Notes under the pieces: model-generated | Seen by the model: the letters and a program-made list of their open reading frames with translations, nothing else | What the model was told of the DNA's origin: nothing | Databases searched by the model: none | Translations under genes and position numbers: made by a program | Shown: piece by piece, positions 8,854 to 17,651 of the stretch | How positions within the stretch are numbered: position 1 is the stretch's first letter | Layout: each line of letters starts with the position of its first letter | Assembly: GCA_934644965.1 (NCBI GenBank) | Contig: CAKUDG010000015.1 | Location: 11,266 to 75,265, forward strand | DNA: 64,000 nucleotides | Source: an uncultured Victivallales bacterium | GTDB lineage: Bacteria > Verrucomicrobiota > Lentisphaeria > Victivallales > UBA1829 | Direction of reading: 5' to 3'

Positions 8854-10442
8854 TGATGACGATGTCCGGAGGAGGAACAAAGAGAGAGGAAGAGCTGCTG
8901 CTGGGAATCGACTTCGGAACAGGAGGATGCAAGATCTCGGCCGTCACTCCGGAGGGGGAACTCCGCGGAGAAGCGTCCATTGAGTATCCGACGTACCACG
9001 AACATCCCGGCTGGTCCGAGCAGGAGCCATCCGACTGGTTCCGCGCAATGTGCGGGGCACTGAGGATCCTGTCGGAGAAAGGGACGGACCTTTCCCGCGT
9101 CCGGGCCGTCGCGTTCGACGGCTCGACACACAACGCGGTGCTTCTGGACGAAGGCATGAATCCTGTCCGGCGCACAATCATGTGGACGGATCAGAGAAGC
9201 GTCCGCGAATGCGCCTTTCTGAAGGAGAAAACCAGCCCCTCCGTTTTCGACACAGCCTGGCAGATGCCCGCCCCGACCTGGACCCTCCCGCAGCTGATGT
9301 GGATCGCCGCTCACGAACCGGAAATCATCCGGAAAACGAGACACATTCTCTTCGTCAAGGACTACGTGCGCTATCTCATGACAGGGGTCTGCGCAACAGA
9401 CCGGATCGAAGCGCAGGGAACGCTGTTTTACGATATGGCAAAGCAGAACTGGTCGGAAGAACTCTTCGCCTTCACGGGGCTTTCCCCGGAAACGCTTCCT
9501 CCGCTCATCAGTCCGACGGATCAGACGGGAAGGATCACGCCCGAAGCCGCTCGTCTGACAGGCCTCCCGGAAGGGATTCCGGTCATCTGCGGCAGCTCGG
9601 ACTCCGCGGCGGAAGACTACGGAGCCGGAGCGGTCGAAGCGGGGGACTGCATTGTCAAACTTGCGACGGCCGGCAATGTGAATGTCATGACCTCCCATCC
9701 CCATCCTTCGGAACGGACTCTGACCTATTCCCACGTGATTCCGGGGATGTGGTACACGGTCTCGGCCACAAACGCAGCAGCACTCTGCCAGAGATGGTTC
9801 CGCGATCTCTTCTGCGAAACGGAAAGAAAACTTGCGGAAGAATCCGGGAAAACCGTTTACGAACTGATGAACGAATCGGCCGCGGAATCGCCTCCGGGGG
9901 CGAACGGAGTGTTTTTTCACCCGTATCTGCAGGGGGAGCGTTCGCCGTACTGGGATGCGTCGTTGCGCGGGAGCTTCACTGGGGTGAGCGTTTCCTCCCG
10001 GAAGTCCGACTTTCTGCGGGCCGTACTGGAAGGCGTGGCCTTCTCCCTGCTGGACTGTTACGGCTCCATCCGGGAAATGAAACTCCCGGTGAAACGCATC
10101 ATTCTGATCGGCGGAGGAGCCAGGAGCGCACTCTGGAGCAGAATTGTCTGCGACGTATTCCGCCTGCCGCTGCGAATTCCGACTCCCGGGGACGCATCAT
10201 TCGGGGCGGCCCTTCTGGCGGGAACGGGAGCCGGATTTTTCAAGGATCCCCGCGAAGCTGTGCAGCGCTGTCTGAAAGTTCAGCGCGCCCTCGAACCGGA
10301 GGAGTCTGCGGCGGACCGCTATGCGGAACTTTTCCCCGTCTACCGGAATATTCACGACGCTCTCGCGCCGGTCTATGCCGCCGCCGGGGAGAAAACGCGG
10401 GATACGGGAAAAGACAGAAAAAACACACACCCTTCTCTGTAG
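8853..10442 (+). CDS. FGGY-family carbohydrate kinase (xylulokinase-like)
   Basis: About 529 residues. The start is ambiguous among in-frame ATGs at 8841, 8853, 8856 and 8862; 8853 is chosen for its stop-start overlap with iolB. The ATP-binding FGGY fold is clear: LLLGIDFGTGGCK near the N-terminus, RAVAFDGSTHNAVLLD, the interdomain CGSSDSAAEDYGAGAVEAGDC region, FHPYLQGERSPYWD, and IILIGGGARSALWSRIVCDVF near the C-terminus as in xylulokinases. Such kinases phosphorylate a ketopentose or related polyol after isomerisation, which suits the isomerase two genes upstream. Substrate specificity is not deducible here. Confidence 0.88.
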   Translation: MMTMSGGGTKREEELLLGIDFGTGGCKISAVTPEGELRGEASIEYPTYHEHPGWSEQEPSDWFRAMCGALRILSEKGTDLSRVRAVAFDGSTHNAVLLDEGMNPVRRTIMWTDQRSVRECAFLKEKTSPSVFDTAWQMPAPTWTLPQLMWIAAHEPEIIRKTRHILFVKDYVRYLMTGVCATDRIEAQGTLFYDMAKQNWSEELFAFTGLSPETLPPLISPTDQTGRITPEAARLTGLPEGIPVICGSSDSAAEDYGAGAVEAGDCIVKLATAGNVNVMTSHPHPSERTLTYSHVIPGMWYTVSATNAAALCQRWFRDLFCETERKLAEESGKTVYELMNESAAESPPGANGVFFHPYLQGERSPYWDASLRGSFTGVSVSSRKSDFLRAVLEGVAFSLLDCYGSIREMKLPVKRIILIGGGARSALWSRIVCDVFRLPLRIPTPGDASFGAALLAGTGAGFFKDPREAVQRCLKVQRALEPEESAADRYAELFPVYRNIHDALAPVYAAAGEKTRDTGKDRKNTHPSL

Positions 10443-10495
10443 ACAAAGATATTTTTCATAAAAAAACAAACAACTTTCACGGAGGACAGCAGACC

Positions 10496-11938
10496 ATGCT
10501 TCCATCGCAGGACAACTATCTTTACGACATGATCCGGACGGAACTCACCGACATCGTCGGAGACGACTACGTGAGCACCCGTTACGCCGACAAACTGGGC
10601 CATTCCATCGACTACTACTGGATTCCCGAAATGTGGCATGACCGCGGAATGGAAACCCCGAAAGCCGATTTCATCGTCTACCCCGGGAGCAGCGCGGAAG
10701 TTTCGCGGGTGCTGAAGCTGGCGAATCAGTATTCGATTCCGGTGATTCCCTGGGGAGGGGGATCGGGATCGCAGGGGGGAGCGCTTCCGGTCTACGGAGG
10801 GATCGTCATGGACATGAAGCGCATGTCGAATCTGATCCGGATCGACGAGAAGGCCCTGACGGTGACCTGTCAGACCGGCATGAACATGCGCCATCTGGAA
10901 TGGACGGTGAACAAAGCGGGATATTCGACAATGCATCTGCCGGCCTCGATTGCATGCGCCACAGTCGGAGGCTTTCTGGCGCACCGCGGGACGGGCGTGC
11001 TTTCCACGAAATACGGGAAGATTGAAGACATGGTCATGTCGCTGGAAGTGGTGACGCCGACGGGAGAGATCATCCGGACCCTTCCCGTCCCCCGTCACGC
11101 GTCCGGACCGGATCTGACCATGCTCTTTCTCGGCAGCGAAGGCACTCTGGGAGTCATCACGGAAGTCACGCTGAAAATCCATCCGGTTCCGGAGTCGCGG
11201 AAGTTCCGCGCCTTCCTGTTCCGGGATCTCCACAGCGCGATGAGTGCGGGGGCGGACCTGATGCGGAGCCGTCTGAAGCCATGCGCGGTGCGCCTTTACG
11301 ACGAGGAGGAGACGCGTCATCATGTCAAACGCGTCCTCGGAATCGACCGGAACGGCGCGTATCTGGTCTTCGGGTTCGACGGCTATGAGAAAATCGTCGA
11401 CTACGAAATGGAAACGGCAATGGCAATCATGAAGAAATACGATGCCGAAGATCTCGGCAGCAAGGGCGGCGAACTCTGGTGGGAAAACAAATACAAATTT
11501 TTCTATCCCCCATACATGTTCCATCTTCCCCAGGCATTCGGCACCCTGGACACCGTGGCCACATTCAGCGATATCGAAAATGTGTATGCCGCGATGAAAA
11601 AGGTCGTGAACGAAAATTTCCCGGAAGCACGCTTCATCGGACACTTCTCCCACTGGTATGAATGGGGCTGCATGCTGTATGCGCGCTTCATCTTCCCGGA
11701 GGCTCCGGCGGATCCGCACAAGGCGGCGGAACTGTACAACAAAGTCTGGGACATGGCCATCCGCGCAGCCATCGCCAACGGAGGGGTCATCAACGAACAT
11801 CACGGAGTGGGTCTCAAGCTCGGACGCCTGATGAAGGAACTTTACGGCCCCGCCATGCCCGTGCTCGAAGGCATCAAAAAACAGCTCGACCCGAACAATA
11901 TCATGAATCCCGGAAAAATGGGCTTCAAAGGAGTGTGA
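10496..11938 (+). CDS. FAD-binding oxidoreductase (GlcD / alkyl-DHAP-synthase-like)
   Basis: 480 residues from ATG 10496 behind GGAGG (10481-10485). An FAD-binding PCMH domain is visible: DFIVYPGSSAEVSRVLKLAN, IPVIPWGGGSGSQGGA and the later GSEGTLGVITEVTLKIHP, followed by the FAD-oxidase C-terminal domain with GGVINEHHGVGLKLGRLMK and LDPNNIMNPGKMGF. The family includes glycolate oxidase GlcD, D-lactate dehydrogenases and alkyl-dihydroxyacetone-phosphate synthases; the HHGVG box is shared with the last. Three bases separate it from the next gene, an Fe-S protein, so the pair most probably forms a flavin/Fe-S dehydrogenase for a hydroxy acid or polyol passing electrons to a membrane acceptor. 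Confidence 0.87.
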   Translation: MLPSQDNYLYDMIRTELTDIVGDDYVSTRYADKLGHSIDYYWIPEMWHDRGMETPKADFIVYPGSSAEVSRVLKLANQYSIPVIPWGGGSGSQGGALPVYGGIVMDMKRMSNLIRIDEKALTVTCQTGMNMRHLEWTVNKAGYSTMHLPASIACATVGGFLAHRGTGVLSTKYGKIEDMVMSLEVVTPTGEIIRTLPVPRHASGPDLTMLFLGSEGTLGVITEVTLKIHPVPESRKFRAFLFRDLHSAMSAGADLMRSRLKPCAVRLYDEEETRHHVKRVLGIDRNGAYLVFGFDGYEKIVDYEMETAMAIMKKYDAEDLGSKGGELWWENKYKFFYPPYMFHLPQAFGTLDTVATFSDIENVYAAMKKVVNENFPEARFIGHFSHWYEWGCMLYARFIFPEAPADPHKAAELYNKVWDMAIRAAIANGGVINEHHGVGLKLGRLMKELYGPAMPVLEGIKKQLDPNNIMNPGKMGFKGV

Positions 11939-11941
11939 TCC

Positions 11942-12994
11942 ATGCATATCGATTCATTCAAAGACACTGTGAAAAGCTGCCGTTTCTGCTTCATGTGCAG
12001 ACACCTTTCCGGGACGGCGAATGTCACTTTCCGGGAAAGCGACACCCCCCGCGTCCGCGCAGCCATGCTCGACGCCGTCCTGCGCGATCCCGGAAAACTT
12101 TCCGACCCGGATCTGATTGAAACCCTCTACCGCTGCGATCTCAGCGGAGCATGCACCTTCCACTGCGTCGGGAAATATGATGAAAACGGACTCGTCCTTG
12201 CGGCGAGAAGGGATGTGGTGGAAAAAGGCCTGGTTCCGGAAAAAGTCAGAAAACTTGCCGACGAGTTTGAAGCCACTTCCGAATGGACGCTCGAAGGGAG
12301 TTCCCCCCTGGGAAAAGAGGACGTGCTCTATTTTGAAGACCGCTCCACACAGGAGACGCCTTCCATTCGCACCGCTTTGGAAACGCTTGCTCAAAAAGGG
12401 GGAGTTTCCCTCCGGACAATCCGCGGCGGATGCATCGGGAAGGTGCTTGACGTGCTCGGATTCTCCGAGCGCGCGGAGGCGGCAGGACGCAAATTCGCAG
12501 AATTCATCCGCGGACTCGGAGCCGGAACGCTTGTGGTCTCCAACCCTGCGGCCTATGACATGCTCGTCAACGGCTTCCGCGAACATGGAATTGCCCTCGA
12601 CGTGCAACTCATGCACAGTTCCGAGTTCCTTGCGGGACTCGGCATCGACTACGCTTCCAAGGCGGGAGAGCTCTATTATCTTGACAGCGATTTCCTCAAG
12701 AACTACAACTCTGATCTCCCGTATCCGCGCCGTCTGCTTGAGCGTCTCGGAGCGGAGCTCCTGCCTTTCGGGACCAATTCCGAAGAATCCTACAGTGCCG
12801 GGGAAGGAGCCATTGTACTGGCTTCGCTCTACCCGGATCTGGCGCGGAAACTGGCGCGGAGAGTGGCGGAAAGGGAACCCGGAGCGGCAAAGAGGAAAGT
12901 GGTGGTCGCTTCCCCCTGCACGAGGAATCTCCTTGCAAAAGAGACGGGACTGAATGTCGTCACTCTCGAAGAGCTTGCCTGTTCCTGCCTCTGA
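11942..12994 (+). CDS. Fe-S oxidoreductase subunit (GlpC/heterodisulfide-reductase-like), incomplete ligand set
   Basis: 350 residues. N-terminal cysteines C13-x2-C16-x2-C19 and C65-x5-C71-x3-C75 replace the two full CxxCxxCxxxCP motifs of GlpC/GlcF-type subunits; the fourth Cys of motif one is absent (CRFCFMCRHLSG). C13, C16, C19 and C75 could still hold one [4Fe-4S] cluster. The C-terminal half resembles a CCG-domain region (VVASPCTRNLL, ELACSCL). It is immediately downstream of the FAD protein, so it is very likely its electron-transfer partner. The reduced ligand set is noteworthy but could be normal for this subfamily. Confidence 0.75.
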   Translation: MHIDSFKDTVKSCRFCFMCRHLSGTANVTFRESDTPRVRAAMLDAVLRDPGKLSDPDLIETLYRCDLSGACTFHCVGKYDENGLVLAARRDVVEKGLVPEKVRKLADEFEATSEWTLEGSSPLGKEDVLYFEDRSTQETPSIRTALETLAQKGGVSLRTIRGGCIGKVLDVLGFSERAEAAGRKFAEFIRGLGAGTLVVSNPAAYDMLVNGFREHGIALDVQLMHSSEFLAGLGIDYASKAGELYYLDSDFLKNYNSDLPYPRRLLERLGAELLPFGTNSEESYSAGEGAIVLASLYPDLARKLARRVAEREPGAAKRKVVVASPCTRNLLAKETGLNVVTLEELACSCL

Positions 12995-13058
12995 AGCGGC
13001 GGAAACGTGCGGAAAAAGCAAGCAAGCGGACAAAAAGGGAAAAAAAGAGGAAAACACC

Positions 13059-13886
13059 ATGGCACTTGTCAACATGAAGGAAATGCTGCGCAAGGCCCGC
13101 CGGGAAAAGCGGGCCGTGGGAGCGTTCAATGTGGCCAATTACGAGACCGCGGCCGGAGTGATCAAAGCGGCGGAAGCGGAAAAGTCTCCGGTCATCATTC
13201 AGGTCTACATGCGGCTTTTCGAGTCGGAAAAGGCCTGCGACCTGGCGGGATGCCTGATCCGGATGGCGAACAGGGCGAATCAGGAGGTGGCGTTGCATCT
13301 GGATCACGGGGACAATGTCGGGCAGGTGAAAGATGCTCTGGCATGGGGATATACGTCCGTGATGTATGACGGATCGCGTCTGCCTTATGAGGAAAACGTC
13401 AAGATCACGCGCTTCTGCGTTGACTATGCGAAAACGTTCGGAGCGTCCGTCGAGGGCGAGATCGGGCATGTCGCGCAGGGGGATGACACGGCGCTGACCG
13501 ATGTCGAGGAGGCCTGTTCCTTCGCCATGGAGACCGGCGTCGACGCACTCGCCGTCTCCATCGGCACCGCACACGGATACTACAAAGCCGAACCGAAGCT
13601 CGACATCGAACGCTGCCGCGCCATCGGAGAACGTATGCCCGAACTGCCGCTCGTCCTTCACGGCGGCTCCGGCACGCCTCCGGAAGACGTCCGCAAAGCC
13701 ATCCTCGCCGGGATTTCCAAGGTCAACATCGCCACAGAATATCTCGACACCTATCTCAAAAGCACGCGCAGGGAACTGGAAAAACTCGATGGAAAATTCA
13801 TCCCACCGGATAAGTTCCACGATCCCGTCATCAATGACTGCGCCGCCCATGCGGCCAGGCTGATCCGCTTCTTCGCAGGACGCTGA
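13059..13886 (+). CDS. Class II (zinc) ketose-bisphosphate aldolase, FbaA/GatY/IolJ type
   Basis: 275 residues from ATG 13059 with AAGAGG (13045-13050) upstream. Class II aldolase landmarks: ALHLDHGDN with zinc ligand His83, SVMYDGS, VEGEIGH (132-137), AHGYY with His172, LHGGSGTP with His201 and VNIATE (222-227). The reaction is a reversible cleavage of a phosphorylated ketose giving dihydroxyacetone phosphate plus an aldehyde. In this operon it would finish the pathway; 6-phospho-5-dehydro-2-deoxygluconate (IolJ reaction), tagatose- or fructose-bisphosphate are all possible. It is the last gene before a strong terminator. Confidence 0.9.
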   Translation: MALVNMKEMLRKARREKRAVGAFNVANYETAAGVIKAAEAEKSPVIIQVYMRLFESEKACDLAGCLIRMANRANQEVALHLDHGDNVGQVKDALAWGYTSVMYDGSRLPYEENVKITRFCVDYAKTFGASVEGEIGHVAQGDDTALTDVEEACSFAMETGVDALAVSIGTAHGYYKAEPKLDIERCRAIGERMPELPLVLHGGSGTPPEDVRKAILAGISKVNIATEYLDTYLKSTRRELEKLDGKFIPPDKFHDPVINDCAAHAARLIRFFAGR

Positions 13887-13971
13887 TTCCGGGAAGCGGA
13901 AATTCTCCGCCGCACACACAGATCTCAGACATCCTGAGTAAGCGGAAAGAGAAGAAAAAGAAGAAAAAAAG

Positions 13972-14012
13972 GGGGAGAGGGAAAAAAACAACACCCTCTC
14001 CCCTCTTTTTTT
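13972..14012 (+). terminator. Intrinsic terminator of the sugar operon
   Basis: GGGGAGAGGG at 13972-13981 pairs perfectly with CCCTCTCCCC at 13994-14003 around a 12-base loop, followed by a T-rich tract (TCTTTTTTT, 14004-14012). It is 85 bases past the aldolase stop. Confidence 0.85.
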
Positions 14013-14370
14013 GTGTATTATAAAGACGGCTTTCCCCGCCTTTTTTCTCAAGTCCCCTCCCCTCTCCCATAATTTATTTCATCCCGGAAGTTTCCCCATT
14101 CCCTTATTTTGCCCTTTTCTCTTCCGTCTGGAAAAAAGAGAGGAAACAGAGAAAAGCTGCCGCCACACGACAGCACACAACACCCCTCTCCCAGAGAAAC
14201 GCCGTCCCCAGAGAAGGAGCAGCAAACCCCGCCCCGGCAGCACAACAACCAGACGGGGGAAAAAAACTCCTGCCACCACTACTGCACAGACGCCGAAGAG
14301 ACGCCGAAGAGACAGGAAAAAAGCGTACCAGAGGGAAGATGCGGCGGCGGAAAGGAGCGGAAGAAAAGCG
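14013..14370. other. Intergenic region between convergent genes
   Basis: About 360 bases with purine/pyrimidine-biased low-complexity sequence and a short tandem GACGCCGAAGA repeat near 14289-14312. I see no gene or RNA here. Confidence 0.4.
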
Positions 14371-15384
14371 TTATTTCTTTTTCCGGCGGGCGGCATCCAG
14401 TTTTGCCAGTTCGGACTCGTCCCCCATGCGGATGACCCGCACCTCCTCCAGAAGGTGGTTGTAGGAGTTGAGTCTGCCCATGACGGCATCCTTTTCCAGG
14501 ATGAAATCGACGGAATTTCCCTGAGGCGTGGCGGTAAGGGAAATCACCTTGATGACTTTCCCGTTCTGATCCCGCTGTTCAAAATTGATGACTCTGTACC
14601 CGCCGTGGGCCGAACCCTTCCCAAACAGGCGGTAGGTGCCGCTTCCGTCCAGGGGGAAGAGTTCCCCGCCGCTGCCGTAGGCGGTGTCGAAGACGGCTTT
14701 CCCATCTTCTCTGTGCATCAGGAGGGCGCCGCGCAAAAAATAATTCCACCCGGAATATCCGGCACGGAATTCGGGATTGCAGTTCAGAGCGCCTTCATCC
14801 GGGGATTCCTGGAAACGGATGGAGGAGATGACAAGATGCTCGGGAGAATTTTTGCCCATTCGGAAAGAGAGACGCATCGAGACGGCTCCGGGAGGAGCAT
14901 AAAAGACATCGGTGTAAGTCTGCCGTTTTTCAGAAATGAAAGTCATTCCGTTGAACGCGCGTGAGCCAAGGAGCTTTCCGGAGGGATCGCGGAATTCCAT
15001 GCTCCAGCCGGGAAGAAGCGATGCGCCGCTCATCACCTGGATTTCAGGGATGCGGGAGTTTTTTTCCACAACGTCCACGCCATCCACATGCGCAGTCATC
15101 TCCAGAAGGTATTTCTTTTTTCCCTCCACGGGGAAATTCCTGGTCAGGGGAAAGGCAGCGTTATCTCCGCTGAGGAAGAGAGCGATGTGATTGACGTTTT
15201 CCCCTTTCACGTCGTCCTTCCGCAGTTCCGCCTTCCCGGCGGCAGGAATGGAAACAATGTCCGAGGCCTGCTGCCCTTCAGAAAAAGTCAGACTCACCGG
15301 CAAGGACAGCTGCGCACCGGAAAGCATCAACGCCGAAAAAACAAAAGACAGGACAAGAAGAGGTGTTTCCCATTTTTTCCACAT
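14371..15384 (-). CDS. Secreted protein of unknown function with probable beta-sandwich domains
   Basis: 337 residues from ATG 15384 (AAGGAG about 10 bases upstream). Signal peptide about residues 1-24 (WETPLLVLSFVFSALMLSGA). The mature part has alternating beta-type strands and phrases such as NPEFRAGYSGWNYF and DPSGKLLGSRAFNG that are usual in carbohydrate-binding or glycosidase-accessory modules of secreted Lentisphaerota/Planctomycete proteins. No catalytic motif is recognised and the tail is Lys/Arg-rich (AARRKKK). It lies among envelope and secreted genes on the minus strand, downstream of two pseudopilins. Function unknown. Confidence 0.65.
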   Translation of the reverse strand: MWKKWETPLLVLSFVFSALMLSGAQLSLPVSLTFSEGQQASDIVSIPAAGKAELRKDDVKGENVNHIALFLSGDNAAFPLTRNFPVEGKKKYLLEMTAHVDGVDVVEKNSRIPEIQVMSGASLLPGWSMEFRDPSGKLLGSRAFNGMTFISEKRQTYTDVFYAPPGAVSMRLSFRMGKNSPEHLVISSIRFQESPDEGALNCNPEFRAGYSGWNYFLRGALLMHREDGKAVFDTAYGSGGELFPLDGSGTYRLFGKGSAHGGYRVINFEQRDQNGKVIKVISLTATPQGNSVDFILEKDAVMGRLNSYNHLLEEVRVIRMGDESELAKLDAARRKKK

Positions 15385-15501
15385 GGCTCAATATCTCCTT
15401 TCATTCATCAATCATCTGAAATCTGATTTATATTTATAGTTTTGATTATGCGGTATCAAGTTTTTTCCTGTTTTTTTTGTCGCTGCTGGGGAAACAGCCC
15501 A

Positions 15502-16434
15502 TCAGAACATGGGCTGAAAGTAATTGGCGCTGTTGCTGATCCCGTTCTGCAAGGAATACCAGTAATGATTCACCAGGGTCAGAGAAGGCAAGGATTCCAC
15601 ATGCCCGTCGTAAAAGAGGGAATTGACAATTCTCTGATGACGCCCGTACAGAAAATCGTTCATCATCTGAGTGGTGGCGGAGTCCCCTGTGGGAGGAGTT
15701 CTCAAGGGATGTGCGCCGGAACCGGGAATTCCATTGTTGTCATTGGCGAAATCCATCAGCTGGATTTTGCGCGAAGGGGAGCGCAGGTTTTTCAGATTCA
15801 CCCATTTCTTCCCCTCCGGGACGGTCCCGTTGAAGGTGAGAGCGGGAAACATATGATAATGATTCGCCTGATAGAAAAAACTCAGGCGGTCTTTTCCCTG
15901 CTGCTTGAAGCGGTTGAATCCCGAAGGGCAGAGAAAGAGTTTCGACGGCGTCTTCGGATCCAGACTCGTATACGGCACTTCCATCGTATCCGATTCCACC
16001 ACGTTCAATTTCAATATTTTCCCGATTGTCATATACCAGTATTCCAGCCGGTTCGACTTCAGACTGCTCACACCGTAAAGAGGAATGTACGCTCCGTAGA
16101 TGTCCACATAGCTCATCACGGGGATGAAAAGCTGTCTCTGATTCGAAGCGCAACTTATGCGTTTGACACTTTCCCTCGCATTCTTCAAGGCGGGCAGCAG
16201 AAGCGCCGCCAGAATCGCGATGATCGCAATCACCACCAGAAGTTCGATCAGCGTGAAGATCCTCCGATCCTCGCAGTCGATCATCCGTAAAGAAGGATTT
16301 GGCGGAGCTTCTCTTTTCTTTCCATTTCCCGTGGAATTCTGCCCCATTCTCCCGCTGCGGGGAAGGCGGGGGGAAAGGCAATGTCTGCAGAGACGGAAAA
16401 CAGAAATATCTTTTCTCTTTTCACATTTTTCCAT
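15502..16434 (-). CDS. Pseudopilin-like protein, tandem paralogue A
   Basis: Up to 310 residues from ATG 16434; the start is uncertain because in-frame ATGs at 16347 and 16284 give shorter leaders. After a variable basic leader comes FTLIELLVVIAIIAILAALL, with the conserved Glu at mature position 5 and Ile in place of Gly before the cleavage site. The globular part ends in GRHQRIVNSLFYDGHVESLP, the H-x9-DG-type signature, and NSANYFQPMF. It is strongly similar at both ends to the next upstream gene and divergent in the middle. Probably exported through a type II/type IV-pilus-like system. Confidence 0.8.
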   Translation of the reverse strand: MEKCEKRKDISVFRLCRHCLSPRLPRSGRMGQNSTGNGKKREAPPNPSLRMIDCEDRRIFTLIELLVVIAIIAILAALLLPALKNARESVKRISCASNQRQLFIPVMSYVDIYGAYIPLYGVSSLKSNRLEYWYMTIGKILKLNVVESDTMEVPYTSLDPKTPSKLFLCPSGFNRFKQQGKDRLSFFYQANHYHMFPALTFNGTVPEGKKWVNLKNLRSPSRKIQLMDFANDNNGIPGSGAHPLRTPPTGDSATTQMMNDFLYGRHQRIVNSLFYDGHVESLPSLTLVNHYWYSLQNGISNSANYFQPMF

Positions 16435-16521
16435 CTTTCACCCTTATGCTGGAGTCAACGTCAAAAGCATTTTATCCGAATAAGAAGGAGTCAAAATCCG
16501 AAATACTTTTTAGTCTTCTGA

Positions 16522-17427
16522 TCAGTCTCTTGGTTTAAAGTAATTGGCGCTGTTGCTGATTCCGCTTCCGGAAGCATTCCAGTAGTGATTCACCAGCGTC
16601 TGGGATGGGATAGGCTCCACATGCCCATCGAAAAAGAGAGAATTATCGATCCTGTTATGCCGCCCGTAGTAGAAGTCTCTGATAATCAAATCTCTTCCGA
16701 CCGTAGGAAGAGAGGGGGACAAAGACCTGTTCGGATCCACCCCCGCACCGGGAATCACCAGTTGATTCCCCGAGTCCATCAGATAAATCTTGCGTGATGG
16801 CGAACGCACATTCGATATGGTAAGCCAGTTCAATCCGCGCGGATACGTTTCCGAAGGATGCGTGATGGAGTGCAGCACGTTGTAGTGATCCGCCTGATAC
16901 CAGAAACTCAAGCGCGTGCCGTTATGATTGTAGCCTGAGGGACACATGAAGAGTTTCGACGGCGTCTTCGTACTCAAATTCGTATAGGGAATCGCGGCAT
17001 CAGCATAGCTGATCTCCAGTTTCAGATACTCCCCCATCAGCAGATACCAGTAGTAATAATATTTGACAGAATTCGGAATATAAACGCCGTAATCCTGCAA
17101 GTACGCCATGGTCGGAAGATAGAGCTGTTTCTGGTTTGAAGCGCAGCTTATGCGTTTGACACTTTCTCTCGCATTCTTCAAGGCGGGCAGCAGAAGCGCC
17201 GCCAGAATCGCTATGATCGCGATCACCACCAGAAGTTCAATCAGCGTGAATCTCCTTCCGGTACGCTCTCCATCCGCTCCGGAGAAAGAAGAAAGGAATC
17301 GAATTTTCCCACTCTCTGCGGGGAGAAGTGCTCCTCCCCGTGATGATAACGGGAAAAACTGTTTCCTCTCAAAGACTTCGGAACTTTCCGGCAAAAATTC
17401 CCTCTCTCTGAAACTTTTTCTCATCTT
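16522..17427 (-). CDS. Pseudopilin-like protein, tandem paralogue B
   Basis: 301 residues if started at ATG 17427 (GGGGAAGG just upstream); the frame stays open further to 17655, but that would give an implausibly long, arginine-rich leader. FTLIELLVVIAIIAILAALL is again preceded by Arg, and the following KNARESVKRISCASNQ is identical to paralogue A. The C-terminus contains GRHNRIDNSLFFDGHVEPIP and ends NSANYFKPRD. A tandem duplicate of the gene at 15502-16434. Confidence 0.78.
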   Translation of the reverse strand, partial: KMRKSFREREFLPESSEVFERKQFFPLSSRGGALLPAESGKIRFLSSFSGADGERTGRRFTLIELLVVIAIIAILAALLLPALKNARESVKRISCASNQKQLYLPTMAYLQDYGVYIPNSVKYYYYWYLLMGEYLKLEISYADAAIPYTNLSTKTPSKLFMCPSGYNHNGTRLSFWYQADHYNVLHSITHPSETYPRGLNWLTISNVRSPSRKIYLMDSGNQLVIPGAGVDPNRSLSPSLPTVGRDLIIRDFYYGRHNRIDNSLFFDGHVEPIPSQTLVNHYWNASGSGISNSANYFKPRD

Positions 17428-17651
17428 CCTTCCCCGATTTTTCCCATGTTCCCGTATGAATGATATACAGTGAAAAATCTTTTTTTCTCCTTCAGGCATC
17501 GTAGTACGCCGCTTCGGCAGTTTTTTCCAGTCCATCCTCCTTCCCTTCCGGGAGAAAAAAAGCAGGTGTCTGCCTTTTTTCCCCGCAGCATGCCTTTTTC
17601 TCCATCGTGGAGAGAAAGGAGCGAGGGAAGAGAAAACACAACAATGACGGT

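Noticed and set aside
9050..10495. Long N-terminal extension of the FAD oxidoreductase in the same frame
   Set aside because: It is the alternative frame of the FGGY kinase gene; the FAD protein has its own ribosome site and ATG at 10496.
14011..14964. Open plus-strand frame of 317 codons
   Set aside because: It overlaps the secreted protein gene 14371-15384 on the other strand, has low-complexity Lys/Arg/Ser sequence and no domain features.
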